Part shown: one piece after another, positions 6,378 to 12,925 of the stretch
Numbering within the stretch: position 1 is the first letter of the stretch
Layout of the letters: each line of letters begins with the position of its first letter
Made by a program: the position numbers and the translations under genes
Notes under the pieces: generated by a model
Seen by the model: only the letters and a program-made list of their open reading frames with translations
What the model was told of the DNA's origin: nothing
The model's database searches: none
Assembly (NCBI GenBank): GCA_946547205.1
Contig: CAMNPA010000009.1
Span: forward strand, 1 to 13,743
Length of the DNA stretch: 13,743 nucleotides
Direction: 5' to 3'
DNA from: an uncultured Selenomonadales bacterium
GTDB taxonomy: Bacteria; Bacillota; Negativicutes; Selenomonadales; Selenomonadaceae

Positions 6378-8582
6378 ATGGAGATGATTATCAAAGATGG
6401 CAAGACTTTACGGCGTCAAATCTTCGCTGTTGCAATTTTCTTCGGCATGGGCGCGACAGTTGGTCAAGCCGCCGCTCAATCGGAAGACAGCTCGCCGACG
6501 AACGATATTTTTTTGACGGAAGACGACGCCGTTGCAATTCGCGTTGACGGTTGGAAAAATTACGTCAACATTCTGCGCGGGCAAACAATTCGTTCGGACG
6601 GTCTGAACGGCAAAGGACTTTTGATTTTGCAAGGAAACGGTCACACGGTCACAATCGACGGAAAAATTTTCGCGGCGGGCAATGCTGTCGAATTCAACGC
6701 GGAGCCGAGTAATTTTCCGCTCGTCAACGATTTTAATTTGTCCGGCACGATTCACGGCAACAACGCGATTTATATCGGCAAAAATTCTTTCGTGCGAGAC
6801 ATCAACATCAACGCGGGCGCGGAAATTTTCGGCAACATCGTTTCGGATTGGAACATCGCAAATCGTTTGAATCCGCTCACGCCGAACGACACGACTCAAA
6901 TCGAATTCGACGGCAAACTTTACGACGCGGTGCAGTTCAATCCCGAACTCGTGACGAATTTAAATTTCAACGCTGACTTGAGCTATGACGGCAACATTTT
7001 CGGCGCGAAGAGTCTCAACATGCGAATCAACGGCGGCACGCTGAATTTTTCCGGCATGGCTAATGTTGTCGGTGTCACTGTCAATGATGCGGCAAAGCTT
7101 TTCGGCGGAACGTTCACGCTAAACGGCGGGCAATTTGTCAATCACGGGACAATCGGCGCGTATTCGCCTGACACGAATCTTATCATCAACGGCGATTTAA
7201 TTTCCGACGGCTTTTTGCAGAAACGCAGCGGCGGAACTTCAGGCACGATTATCGTTCACGGCGCGGCGAATGTTGAAGGCTCCACCGTCACGACGGACAC
7301 GCTGCTACCGAATGAAACGGCGACCGTTTTAATCGCGGACTCGATAAGCGGCAACATCAAAAATCCCACGGGCAATCCCGTTCCAATTTCCGCGCTGCTC
7401 AACGCTGCCGGCGAAATTGTCGGCAACACTTTGACCGTCACGACTTATCCTGCAAACAATCTCGACGCGTTGACTTCGCAAGAGGCTCAAACTCTCGACG
7501 CGATGAACAACATGCGCGAAACTCTCGACGACGTTCAGCAGGAAGAATTGCGCACTCTTTACAATCTTGAACCGACCGAAGCCAAGAAAACTTTGACGCA
7601 AATCAGCGGCAACGACTCCGCACAAATTATGAGCGTCGCGCAACAGAGTACAGCCGTCGACAAAATGATCGCCGACCGAATCACGAAAATTTTCATGCCG
7701 GATTATATCGACTTGAACGTCAGCCCGATGAATTTTGCCGATGACAACGACGCGCCCGAAATTTCCGTCAAGGTCAAAGTTCCGCGTCACGAAAATAATT
7801 TTTGGCTCAACTACATGAAAAATTGGGGCACTCTGCGCGGCGGCACGGATTATCACGGCACGGCGATTATCGGCGGCTACGATCGACCTTTCGGCAAAAA
7901 ATGGCGCGGCGGAATTTTCGCGACGTACGGAACAATCGGCTACGGTGCGGAATCTTCGCGGGCAACTGTTCACGATACGCGGCTTGGTCTCTACGCAGGC
8001 TGGCACAATCGGCAGAGCGACGTTTATCTTTACGTCAACGGCGGACAACTTCGCAACTCACTGCATCGCGGAATTTCATCGCTCGGACTTTCGACGAACG
8101 CAAATTATCACGGGCACATTGTCGAAATCGGCGGCGAATACAAATACGATCTTCAGCCTCGTCGTAAGTGGCACGTTGCACCGTTTATCAATGTTCAGGC
8201 GTCGTATTTGCGGCAGAACAGTTACAATGAGCGCGGCGCAGGAATTTACAATCAGCACGTTGCCGCCAACAGCAACACTTATCTCGCGGCGCAAGTCGGA
8301 CTGGATTTGAAACGTTATTATCGGCGCGGAATTTTCGGAGCACGTTTCGGCGTCAAGCACGGTTTCACGGGCGCGGATCCCGAATTGCAAATCAGCTACG
8401 AAGGCGACACTTCACGCAGTTATCGGCTCCGTCAAAAGCGCGACAAAACTCATTTCGTGTTCAGCGTGCGCGGCGAAAATGAATTTGCTCGCGGTTGGTT
8501 TATCGGCGGCGAAACTGAACTTCAGCTTGGCGAAAACGACAGAGACGTTACCGCAACCGTAATGCTTAGGAGGATTTGGTAA
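6378..8582 (+). CDS. Classical (type Va) autotransporter
   Basis: A 734-residue outer-membrane protein. Residues 1 to about 33 form a Sec signal peptide: charged DGKTLRRQ, hydrophobic IFAVAIFFGMGATVG, and a likely cleavage after GQAAA. Residues about 35-350 are Gly/Asn/Thr-rich with short alternating strands (SGTIHGNNAIYIGKNS, TFTLNGGQFVNHGTIG), as expected of a beta-helical passenger. About 360-455 is a helical junction (EAKKTLTQISGNDSAQ, VDKMIADRI) typical of the segment before the translocator. From about 475 (FWLNYMKNWG) to the end is an autotransporter beta-barrel of about 260 residues, ending in an aromatic residue (VMLRRIW) as outer-membrane porins do. No protease or lipase motif is visible in the passenger, so adhesion is a guess. 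AGGGAG (6364-6369) supports the start. Its stop abuts the response regulator start, so expression is likely coupled to the two-component genes. Confidence 0.92.
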   Translation: MEMIIKDGKTLRRQIFAVAIFFGMGATVGQAAAQSEDSSPTNDIFLTEDDAVAIRVDGWKNYVNILRGQTIRSDGLNGKGLLILQGNGHTVTIDGKIFAAGNAVEFNAEPSNFPLVNDFNLSGTIHGNNAIYIGKNSFVRDININAGAEIFGNIVSDWNIANRLNPLTPNDTTQIEFDGKLYDAVQFNPELVTNLNFNADLSYDGNIFGAKSLNMRINGGTLNFSGMANVVGVTVNDAAKLFGGTFTLNGGQFVNHGTIGAYSPDTNLIINGDLISDGFLQKRSGGTSGTIIVHGAANVEGSTVTTDTLLPNETATVLIADSISGNIKNPTGNPVPISALLNAAGEIVGNTLTVTTYPANNLDALTSQEAQTLDAMNNMRETLDDVQQEELRTLYNLEPTEAKKTLTQISGNDSAQIMSVAQQSTAVDKMIADRITKIFMPDYIDLNVSPMNFADDNDAPEISVKVKVPRHENNFWLNYMKNWGTLRGGTDYHGTAIIGGYDRPFGKKWRGGIFATYGTIGYGAESSRATVHDTRLGLYAGWHNRQSDVYLYVNGGQLRNSLHRGISSLGLSTNANYHGHIVEIGGEYKYDLQPRRKWHVAPFINVQASYLRQNSYNERGAGIYNQHVAANSNTYLAAQVGLDLKRYYRRGIFGARFGVKHGFTGADPELQISYEGDTSRSYRLRQKRDKTHFVFSVRGENEFARGWFIGGETELQLGENDRDVTATVMLRRIW
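8568..8573 (+). promoter_or_regulatory. Perfect Shine-Dalgarno inside the autotransporter 3' end
   Basis: AGGAGG lies inside the last autotransporter codons, nine bases before the regulator's ATG at 8583, which begins on the base after the autotransporter stop TAA (8580-8582). The arrangement indicates translational coupling. Confidence 0.8.
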
Positions 8583-9266
8583 ATGGCAGAAAAAATTTTT
8601 ATCGTGGAAGACGAACGATCGATAGCTCGACTTTTACAATTGACACTCGAACGCGAAGGATTCAGGACGGCGATTGAACCGAACGGTCGGCGCGCTTACG
8701 AACGAATTCTTCAAGAGAAATACGATTTAATTTTGCTCGACGTGATGTTGCCGGAAATGGACGGCATGGAAATTTGCAAACGTGTTCGCGAAGTCAGCGA
8801 CGTTCCGATAATCATGTTGACTGCCCGCGATGAAGTTCTCGACAAAGTTACAGGGCTCGACCTCGGCGCGAATGACTACGTGACGAAACCTTTTGACGCT
8901 CTCGAATTGCTCGCAAGGATTCGCGGAACGATTCGCCGGCACAAAGAACGCGTGCGCGGTTTGGAAGAAACTCGTTACGTCGTCAAGAACATGATTCTTT
9001 ATCCCGAACGCTACGAAGTCACCGTTAATGGTCAGCCCGTCAATCTCACGCACAAGGAATATGAATTGCTCAAATATCTCGTGGAGAACAAGCGCAACGT
9101 CCTAAGCCGCGATCAGATTTTGCAAAAAGTTTGGGGCTACGACTACATTGGCGACACGAATGTTGTTGACGTTTACATCAGCTATCTGCGCACGAAAATT
9201 GATGACAAGTTCGGCGAAAAATATATCTACACAACCAGAGGCGTCGGCTATGCAATTAGAGATTAG
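8583..9266 (+). CDS. OmpR/PhoB-family response regulator
   Basis: A 227-residue DNA-binding regulator of normal family length. The receiver domain (about 1-120) carries the acidic pair Asp10/Glu11, the phosphoacceptor Asp53 in LLDVMLPEMDG, the switch Thr80 in IIMLTARDE, and Lys102 in TKPF. The C-terminal winged-helix DNA-binding domain (about 130-227) includes LTHKEYELLKYL, the recognition region TNVVDVYISYLRTKI and the wing ending in TTRGVGYAIRD. Phosphorylation by a partner kinase would change its binding at promoters. The partner is presumably the overlapping kinase downstream (17-bp overlap). The immediately preceding autotransporter gene is a plausible target, and the shared transcript would make a feedback loop; this is inferred from layout only. 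Confidence 0.95.
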   Translation: MAEKIFIVEDERSIARLLQLTLEREGFRTAIEPNGRRAYERILQEKYDLILLDVMLPEMDGMEICKRVREVSDVPIIMLTARDEVLDKVTGLDLGANDYVTKPFDALELLARIRGTIRRHKERVRGLEETRYVVKNMILYPERYEVTVNGQPVNLTHKEYELLKYLVENKRNVLSRDQILQKVWGYDYIGDTNVVDVYISYLRTKIDDKFGEKYIYTTRGVGYAIRD

Positions 9267-9984
9267 AGGACGAAAATTGGTGCGCAGAACTTACGGGCAG
9301 ACATCAGATAATTTCGTTCGCCAACAAAGATTTGTAAACGACGTGTCGCACGAATTGCGTACACCGTTGACGATTATTCGCGGCTACGTCGATATTCTCG
9401 AACGCTACGGCGCAGACGACCCGGAACTTTTCCGCGAGGCAGTCTCGTCTATAAAAACGTCCGCGCAGAACATGCAGAGCCTTGTCGAAAATTTATTGTT
9501 CTTCGCCCGCGCAGATCAAGACAATCAGCCGATGATAAAGGTGCCCGTCGATTTGGACGAGCTGCTGAAAAATTTCGTGGAAGCTTATCGTTCGCCGCGC
9601 GTGCACATCACGAAACTTGCACCGTGCAAAATTTTGGCGGACGCGGAATTTTTAAAGCGAATGTTCACGGCATTTCTTGAAAACGCGTTGCAATACTCTG
9701 CGCCCGATAAGCCCGTAATGATTGAGTTGACGACTTCGGACGACGCAGCGATTATCAGATTCATTGACAGCGGCATCGGCATTTCGGCGGAAGACTGCGG
9801 AAAAATTTTCGACAGATTTTATCGGTCGGACAAGGCGCGCACCAAACTTGAGAACAATAAAAATTCCGTCGGGCTCGGCTTGTCAATCGCGAAGTGGATC
9901 GCTGACCGTCACGACATAGAAATTTCCGTCGACAGCACGCCCGGCAAAGGTTCCGTCTTCACGCTGACGATACCGACAATTTGA
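9250..9984 (+). CDS. Histidine kinase catalytic core lacking membrane and sensor domains
   Basis: A protein of 244 residues with all catalytic boxes of a HisKA/HATPase_c kinase: H-box FVNDVSHELRTPL with His34, N-box FLENALQYS with Asn144, G1 DSGIGI at 173-178, F-box FDRFYR at 187-192, and G2 GLGLSIAKWIADR from about 208. Kinases next to OmpR-type regulators normally have two membrane segments, a periplasmic sensor and a HAMP domain before the H-box. Here only about 30 residues precede it and none is hydrophobic, so the product should be cytoplasmic. MQLEIRGRKLV looks like the usual first residues of such a kinase, directly joined to the region before the H-box, suggesting an in-frame deletion. 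The ATG overlaps the regulator's end by 17 bp; the frame also runs open upstream to 9148, but that part lies inside the regulator gene. It ends just before a strong terminator. Confidence 0.88.
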   Translation: MQLEIRGRKLVRRTYGQTSDNFVRQQRFVNDVSHELRTPLTIIRGYVDILERYGADDPELFREAVSSIKTSAQNMQSLVENLLFFARADQDNQPMIKVPVDLDELLKNFVEAYRSPRVHITKLAPCKILADAEFLKRMFTAFLENALQYSAPDKPVMIELTTSDDAAIIRFIDSGIGISAEDCGKIFDRFYRSDKARTKLENNKNSVGLGLSIAKWIADRHDIEISVDSTPGKGSVFTLTIPTI

Positions 9985-9999
9985 CCGGAAAAAAAATTT

Positions 10000-10034
10000 A
10001 ACGACCATCGCGAAAAACGGTGGTCGTTTATTTT
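10000..10034. terminator. Bidirectional intrinsic terminator
   Basis: An 11-bp stem with one G-T pair, 10000-10010 with 10018-10028 (AACGACCATCG with CGGTGGTCGTT), encloses a seven-base loop. T-rich sequence (TTTATTTT) follows on the plus strand, and the A run at 9989-9996 gives a U tract when read on the minus strand. It lies between the convergent kinase and IF2_N genes and probably ends both transcripts. Confidence 0.8.
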
Positions 10035-10060
10035 ATGGAAAGTGTTCGTCGTCGTGATGA

Positions 10061-11503
10061 TTACTCGTCGTCGGAAGTGGTCTCGTCATTGGAAGCGGTC
10101 TCGTCGTCGTCAGCAGACTCTTGCTCTTCCGGCGGACGATAATCCTTGCCTGCTTCCAGTCCGGCGAATCGATAGGCGAAAATGTATTCCTTCGGCTTGT
10201 AAATGATGTTCGTGACGCCGCGCACTTTGTATTGGAAATTTCTTTCGGCGTCGGGATCGTCCATGTTGTCGCGATATTCGATGAGCAACGTTAGCATTGT
10301 ATCGAACGGAATTTTTTTCTTGCCGTTGCCGAGCAGATTATCAAACGCCATGAACTCGACCAGGTCAACGAATTTTTTCTCAAGCTCAAGATATTTTGTA
10401 ACCTTTTCGGCGGGAGCACCTTGTTCCTTGAGCGCGGCATAACCTTCGCGCCACTCGAACAAAAGCTTGATGGCGTTGGCAATGCGTTCTTTATTGGATT
10501 CGTAAAATTTCGCACGACGCGCAACGCCGCTGGCACTGAAAGTAACCGCATCGACCATATCGACAAACGGCACGCGATTTTCACAACGAAGCTCATCATC
10601 GGGATTGGTCAGATAAGAAACGAAGTCCATCATCTCGTATTTTGCCTTCATGTGTTCGGCGTGCATTTTCATCGCGAAAAGGTTATCGTTGACTCTGCCC
10701 ATGCCGTGACTGAACATGCGGAAGAAAAGTTTCTGTTGCGCCTCGAAGAGCTGATTCTCTTCGTCGGTGAAAATTTCGCGCGGCTGATATTCTTCATTGA
10801 GCGGCGCAGTCAAATTCCGCAGTTCGGCCAAAAGTTCTCTGTGGCTTAGCCCGTAAGCGTTCATGAGTTTGAAAGCTCTGGTCGAAAGCTTGTTCATTGC
10901 CTGCCAATAACGCGCGGCGGAAGTGTCGGGATAATCAAACTTGAGCTCCTGCAAAACCGCCCAGCTGTCCGTGTTGAAAACCAATTTAGGTCTGGTTTCG
11001 TTGAACTGCTTTTTCGTCATGCCCATGCGATAATCTTTGATGAACGCGTTGCCCGAAGCGATTGCCGCATGATAAACCGCACGTGTTGCCGCGTTGAGAC
11101 CGTCGCCGCTTGAAGGTTGAGTGCCGCCTTGAGCACTTTGAGCTGCTTCTTCCGCTTCATATTCTTTGATAAGTTCGTCCTCGTCGATTTGGTCGGACTT
11201 CTTCTTTTTCTTCTTCTTCTTCTTTTTGGCAGGTGCAGGAGTTTGTTCAGCGGGTGCTGCGGACGGTGCAGGTTGAGCAGGTTCTTGAACGACGGGCGCA
11301 GGTTCGGGCTTGGGCTCGGGTTCCGGTACAGGCTCGGGTTCGGGCGGCGCAGTGTATTTTGCCTTCAAAAAGTTGTACGTGTCTTCGGTGACCGCGCTGA
11401 GTCGATTGCCTACCTTGATGCCTTGTTCCGTCAAGAATGCGATGATTTCTTTTTCGTCGCGCTCGAATTCCTTTGCGATTTGATAAATTCTCTTTGCTGC
11501 CAT
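10061..11503 (-). CDS. IF-2 N-terminal-domain protein with Pro/Glu linker, Lys10 run and unknown C-terminal domain
   Basis: A 480-residue protein. Residues 1-50 (RIYQIAKEF, EIIAFLTEQGIKV) match the small IF2_N domain found at the start of bacterial translation initiation factor IF-2. No GTPase domain follows, so this is not IF-2. Residues 51-92 are a Pro/Glu/Ala linker (PEPEPVPEPEPKPEP), then ten lysines (93-102), an acidic stretch, and from about 138 to 455 a mostly helical region I do not recognise, with regularly spaced aromatic residues and MGRVNDNLFAMKMHAEHMKA. It ends in an Asp/Glu/Ser/Thr tail (456-480). No signal peptide or membrane segment is visible, so it should be cytoplasmic. IF2_N and the lysine run could contact nucleic acid or ribosomes, which is inference. 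The start has GGGAG about eleven bases upstream. A promoter-like pair lies in the adjacent repeat block. Confidence 0.85.
   Translation of the reverse strand: MAAKRIYQIAKEFERDEKEIIAFLTEQGIKVGNRLSAVTEDTYNFLKAKYTAPPEPEPVPEPEPKPEPAPVVQEPAQPAPSAAPAEQTPAPAKKKKKKKKKKSDQIDEDELIKEYEAEEAAQSAQGGTQPSSGDGLNAATRAVYHAAIASGNAFIKDYRMGMTKKQFNETRPKLVFNTDSWAVLQELKFDYPDTSAARYWQAMNKLSTRAFKLMNAYGLSHRELLAELRNLTAPLNEEYQPREIFTDEENQLFEAQQKLFFRMFSHGMGRVNDNLFAMKMHAEHMKAKYEMMDFVSYLTNPDDELRCENRVPFVDMVDAVTFSASGVARRAKFYESNKERIANAIKLLFEWREGYAALKEQGAPAEKVTKYLELEKKFVDLVEFMAFDNLLGNGKKKIPFDTMLTLLIEYRDNMDDPDAERNFQYKVRGVTNIIYKPKEYIFAYRFAGLEAGKDYRPPEEQESADDDETASNDETTSDDE
11198..11227 (-). repeat. Ten-lysine codon run (AAG/AAA)
   Basis: Ten consecutive Lys codons, a mixture of AAG and AAA, encode residues 93-102 of the IF2_N protein. 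The near-repetitive triplets make it prone to in-frame length change, and poly-Lys runs are known to slow ribosomes. Confidence 0.85.
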
Positions 11504-11529
11504 AGATAATCACACTCCCAATAAAAAAA

Positions 11530-11558
11530 TTTTTATTTTGCTCGCCGAAGTTTCTCAA
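11530..11558 (-). promoter_or_regulatory. Candidate promoter of the IF2_N gene, with its -35 inside a repeat
   Basis: On the minus strand TTGAGA (plus 11558-11553; five of six to consensus), a 17-bp spacer, then TAAAAA (plus 11535-11530; four of six). Transcription would start near 11523, leaving a leader of about 20 bases containing GGGAG. The -35 box lies in the extra copy of the yacP 3' end. Confidence 0.45.
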
Positions 11559-11579
11559 GCTTGGCGAAAACATCTGCGC
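11541..11579 (-). repeat. 39-bp direct repeat, distal copy of the yacP 3' end
   Basis: Identical over 39 bp to 11672-11710, which encodes the last residues of YacP (ADVFAKLEKLRRA). Read on the minus strand, this copy would finish as ...RRA-Lys-stop (GCA AAA TAA), so it resembles a second, detached end of the same gene. It contains an imperfect hairpin (TCGCCAAG with CTTCGGCGA). Confidence 0.9.
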
Positions 11580-11674
11580 GGACTTTCTCACGTTGACGAT
11601 AAAAATTTCATCGTGCTCGGCGAAAACATCTGCGCGGACTTTCTCACGTTGACGATAAAAATTTCATCGTGCTC
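11563..11674. repeat. Two perfect tandem 56-bp repeats
   Basis: 11563-11618 and 11619-11674 are identical. Each consists of a 20-bp shortened form of the 39-bp element plus a 36-bp segment (11580-11615 and 11636-11671). The 36-bp segment holds the near-palindrome GATGAAATTTTTATC, and its first copy carries the yacP stop codon. A partial third unit continues to 11710. Confidence 0.9.
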
Positions 11675-12185
11675 GCCGAAGTTTCTCAAGCTTGGCGAAA
11701 ACATCTGCGCCGATTCTGTCGCCGACTTCGTTGCGTTTAACGGGCAAAGTCACGTTGCCGAGATATTCCTTGCGCAAATGTTGCTTGGCTCGTTTGATTG
11801 CGCGATAGAATTCCGTTGACGGGTGACGATATGCGCCTGCACCGAGTATGACAGTTTCAATCGTCGCATCGGAGCTGACAACGTGCACTTCGCGATTTTT
11901 TCGGACTTGCTCATAAGAAAGCCGCTCAATGACGCTGTCCGCCGACATATTGAATGCGCTGTAAATCACGCGAAAAAAATCATCGTAATTTTCAACGCGT
12001 TCATCTTCTTCGCTGCGTGCGGCATCGAAGACCAGAGTTATCTCAAAATTTTCATACGCGCCGTATTCGTGCAGACTGCGAATCAGAAATTCACGCGCCG
12101 TCGCCAAATCGTCGGTGTTAATCTCTTGCCAAACGTGAATCAGATTGTAGCCGTCAACCAGGTAATGCGGTCGCTTCTTTGTCAT
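11664..12185 (-). CDS. yacP: NYN/PIN-like domain endoribonuclease, YacP (Rae1) family
   Basis: A protein of 173 residues, the usual family size. The NYN (PIN-like) nuclease fold is shown by the start YLVDGYNLIHVW (Asp11, Asn14), LVFDAARSEED with Asp54, and VVSSDATIET with Asp106, which together would form the acidic metal-binding site. B. subtilis YacP/Rae1 is a ribosome-associated endoribonuclease that cuts mRNA in the A site. The start is the ATG at 12185-12183, overlapping the rlmB stop as ATGA; the frame is open further upstream only because it lies inside rlmB. This rlmB-yacP order is conserved in Firmicutes. The last 39 bp of the gene are duplicated 131 bp further on, and the TGA lies inside a repeated 36-bp segment, so the present C-terminus (RRAR) may be a product of that rearrangement. 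Confidence 0.92.
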   Translation of the reverse strand: MTKKRPHYLVDGYNLIHVWQEINTDDLATAREFLIRSLHEYGAYENFEITLVFDAARSEEDERVENYDDFFRVIYSAFNMSADSVIERLSYEQVRKNREVHVVSSDATIETVILGAGAYRHPSTEFYRAIKRAKQHLRKEYLGNVTLPVKRNEVGDRIGADVFAKLEKLRRAR

Positions 12186-12922
12186 TGTGAACGTTCTCGC
12201 TGTGAAAAAATTTCGTACATGAGCACTGCGCCTGCCGCCGAGGCATTGAGCGAATTGATTTTGCCTACCATCGGAATTTTTATCAGCACATCGCAATTTT
12301 CTCGCGTCAATCGTCTCATGCCGTGACCTTCAGAGCCGATAACCAAAACAATGCCGCCGGAAAGTTGAGCCTGCTTGAAGTCGATTTCCGCGCTCACATC
12401 GGAGCCGACGATTTTCAATCCGAGTCCGCGCAGATATTTGAGAGTTTGAGCGACGTTGGTGACTTGAGCGACTTTGACATATTGAGCCGCGCCCGCCGAA
12501 GTTTTGAAAACCGTTGCGTTGAGCTGAACAGAGCGACGTTTGGGAATTATCACGCCGTGCACGCCGACAGCCTCTGCCGTGCGAAGAATCGCGCCGAAAT
12601 TTTGCGGGTCTTCCAATTCGTCAAGCAGAATCAAAAACGGTAACTCATTTCGACTCGCGGCAAGTTCCAGAATTTCTTCGACCGTCGAATAATCCGTAGC
12701 CGCCGCCAGAGCCGCAACGCCTTGATGACGCCCGCCGCAGAGTTTGTCGAGTTTGTCACGCTTTATGGATTCTACAACAACGCCCGCAGTTTTGGCAAGC
12801 GCGAAAATTTTTTGTATGGAGCCGTCGCGACTGCCCTCGGCGATGAAAATTTTGTTGACGCTGTGTCCCGACTTCAACAGCTCGATGACGGCATTGCGCC
12901 CGAAAATTAAATTGTCGTCCAA
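12182..12922 (-). CDS. rlmB: 23S rRNA (guanosine-2'-O-)-methyltransferase RlmB, TrmH/SpoU family
   Basis: A full-length 246-residue protein. The N-terminal substrate-binding part (about 1-75: IFGRNAVIELLKSG, CGGRHQGVAALAA) precedes a SPOUT methyltransferase domain with its three motifs: DELEDPQNFGAILRTAEA at 101-118 (Asn108, Arg114), VIGSEGHGM at 194-202, and IPMVGKINSLNASAA at 216-230, which forms the S-adenosylmethionine-binding knot. RlmB methylates the ribose of a guanosine in 23S rRNA domain V (G2251 in E. coli). The start is TTG at 12922, supported by CGGAGG eight bases upstream. Its stop overlaps the yacP ATG. The upstream neighbour is an RTX gene only 3 bp away, whereas rlmB more often follows cysS/mrnC, which is an unusual setting. 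A related TrmH paralogue is possible, but the pairing with yacP favours RlmB. Confidence 0.93.
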   Translation of the reverse strand: MDDNLIFGRNAVIELLKSGHSVNKIFIAEGSRDGSIQKIFALAKTAGVVVESIKRDKLDKLCGGRHQGVAALAAATDYSTVEEILELAASRNELPFLILLDELEDPQNFGAILRTAEAVGVHGVIIPKRRSVQLNATVFKTSAGAAQYVKVAQVTNVAQTLKYLRGLGLKIVGSDVSAEIDFKQAQLSGGIVLVIGSEGHGMRRLTRENCDVLIKIPMVGKINSLNASAAGAVLMYEIFSQRERSQ

Positions 12923-12925
12923 AGT

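Noticed and set aside
7329..8048. 239-codon minus-strand open frame inside the autotransporter gene
   Set aside because: Antisense shadow of a well-supported gene; no domain, no ribosome site.
9148..9249. Longer N-terminus for the histidine kinase
   Set aside because: This stretch lies inside the DNA-binding domain of the response regulator in another frame and encodes no membrane segment.
10061..11503. Translation initiation factor IF-2 (infB)
   Set aside because: Only the ~50-residue N-terminal domain matches; there is no G domain (no GxxxxGKS or NKxD) and the rest is unrelated.
11541..11710. CRISPR-like array from regularly repeated sequence
   Set aside because: The units are contiguous perfect 56-bp tandem copies and the intervening 36-bp segments are identical, so there are no unique spacers; no cas gene is present.
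11538..11819. Plus-strand open frame across the repeats
   Set aside because: It runs antisense through the yacP end and the repeats, translates the repeats in one frame by chance, and has no ribosome site or recognisable domain.
11823..12326. 167-codon plus-strand open frame over yacP/rlmB
   Set aside because: Antisense to two conserved genes whose motifs are intact in the other strand.
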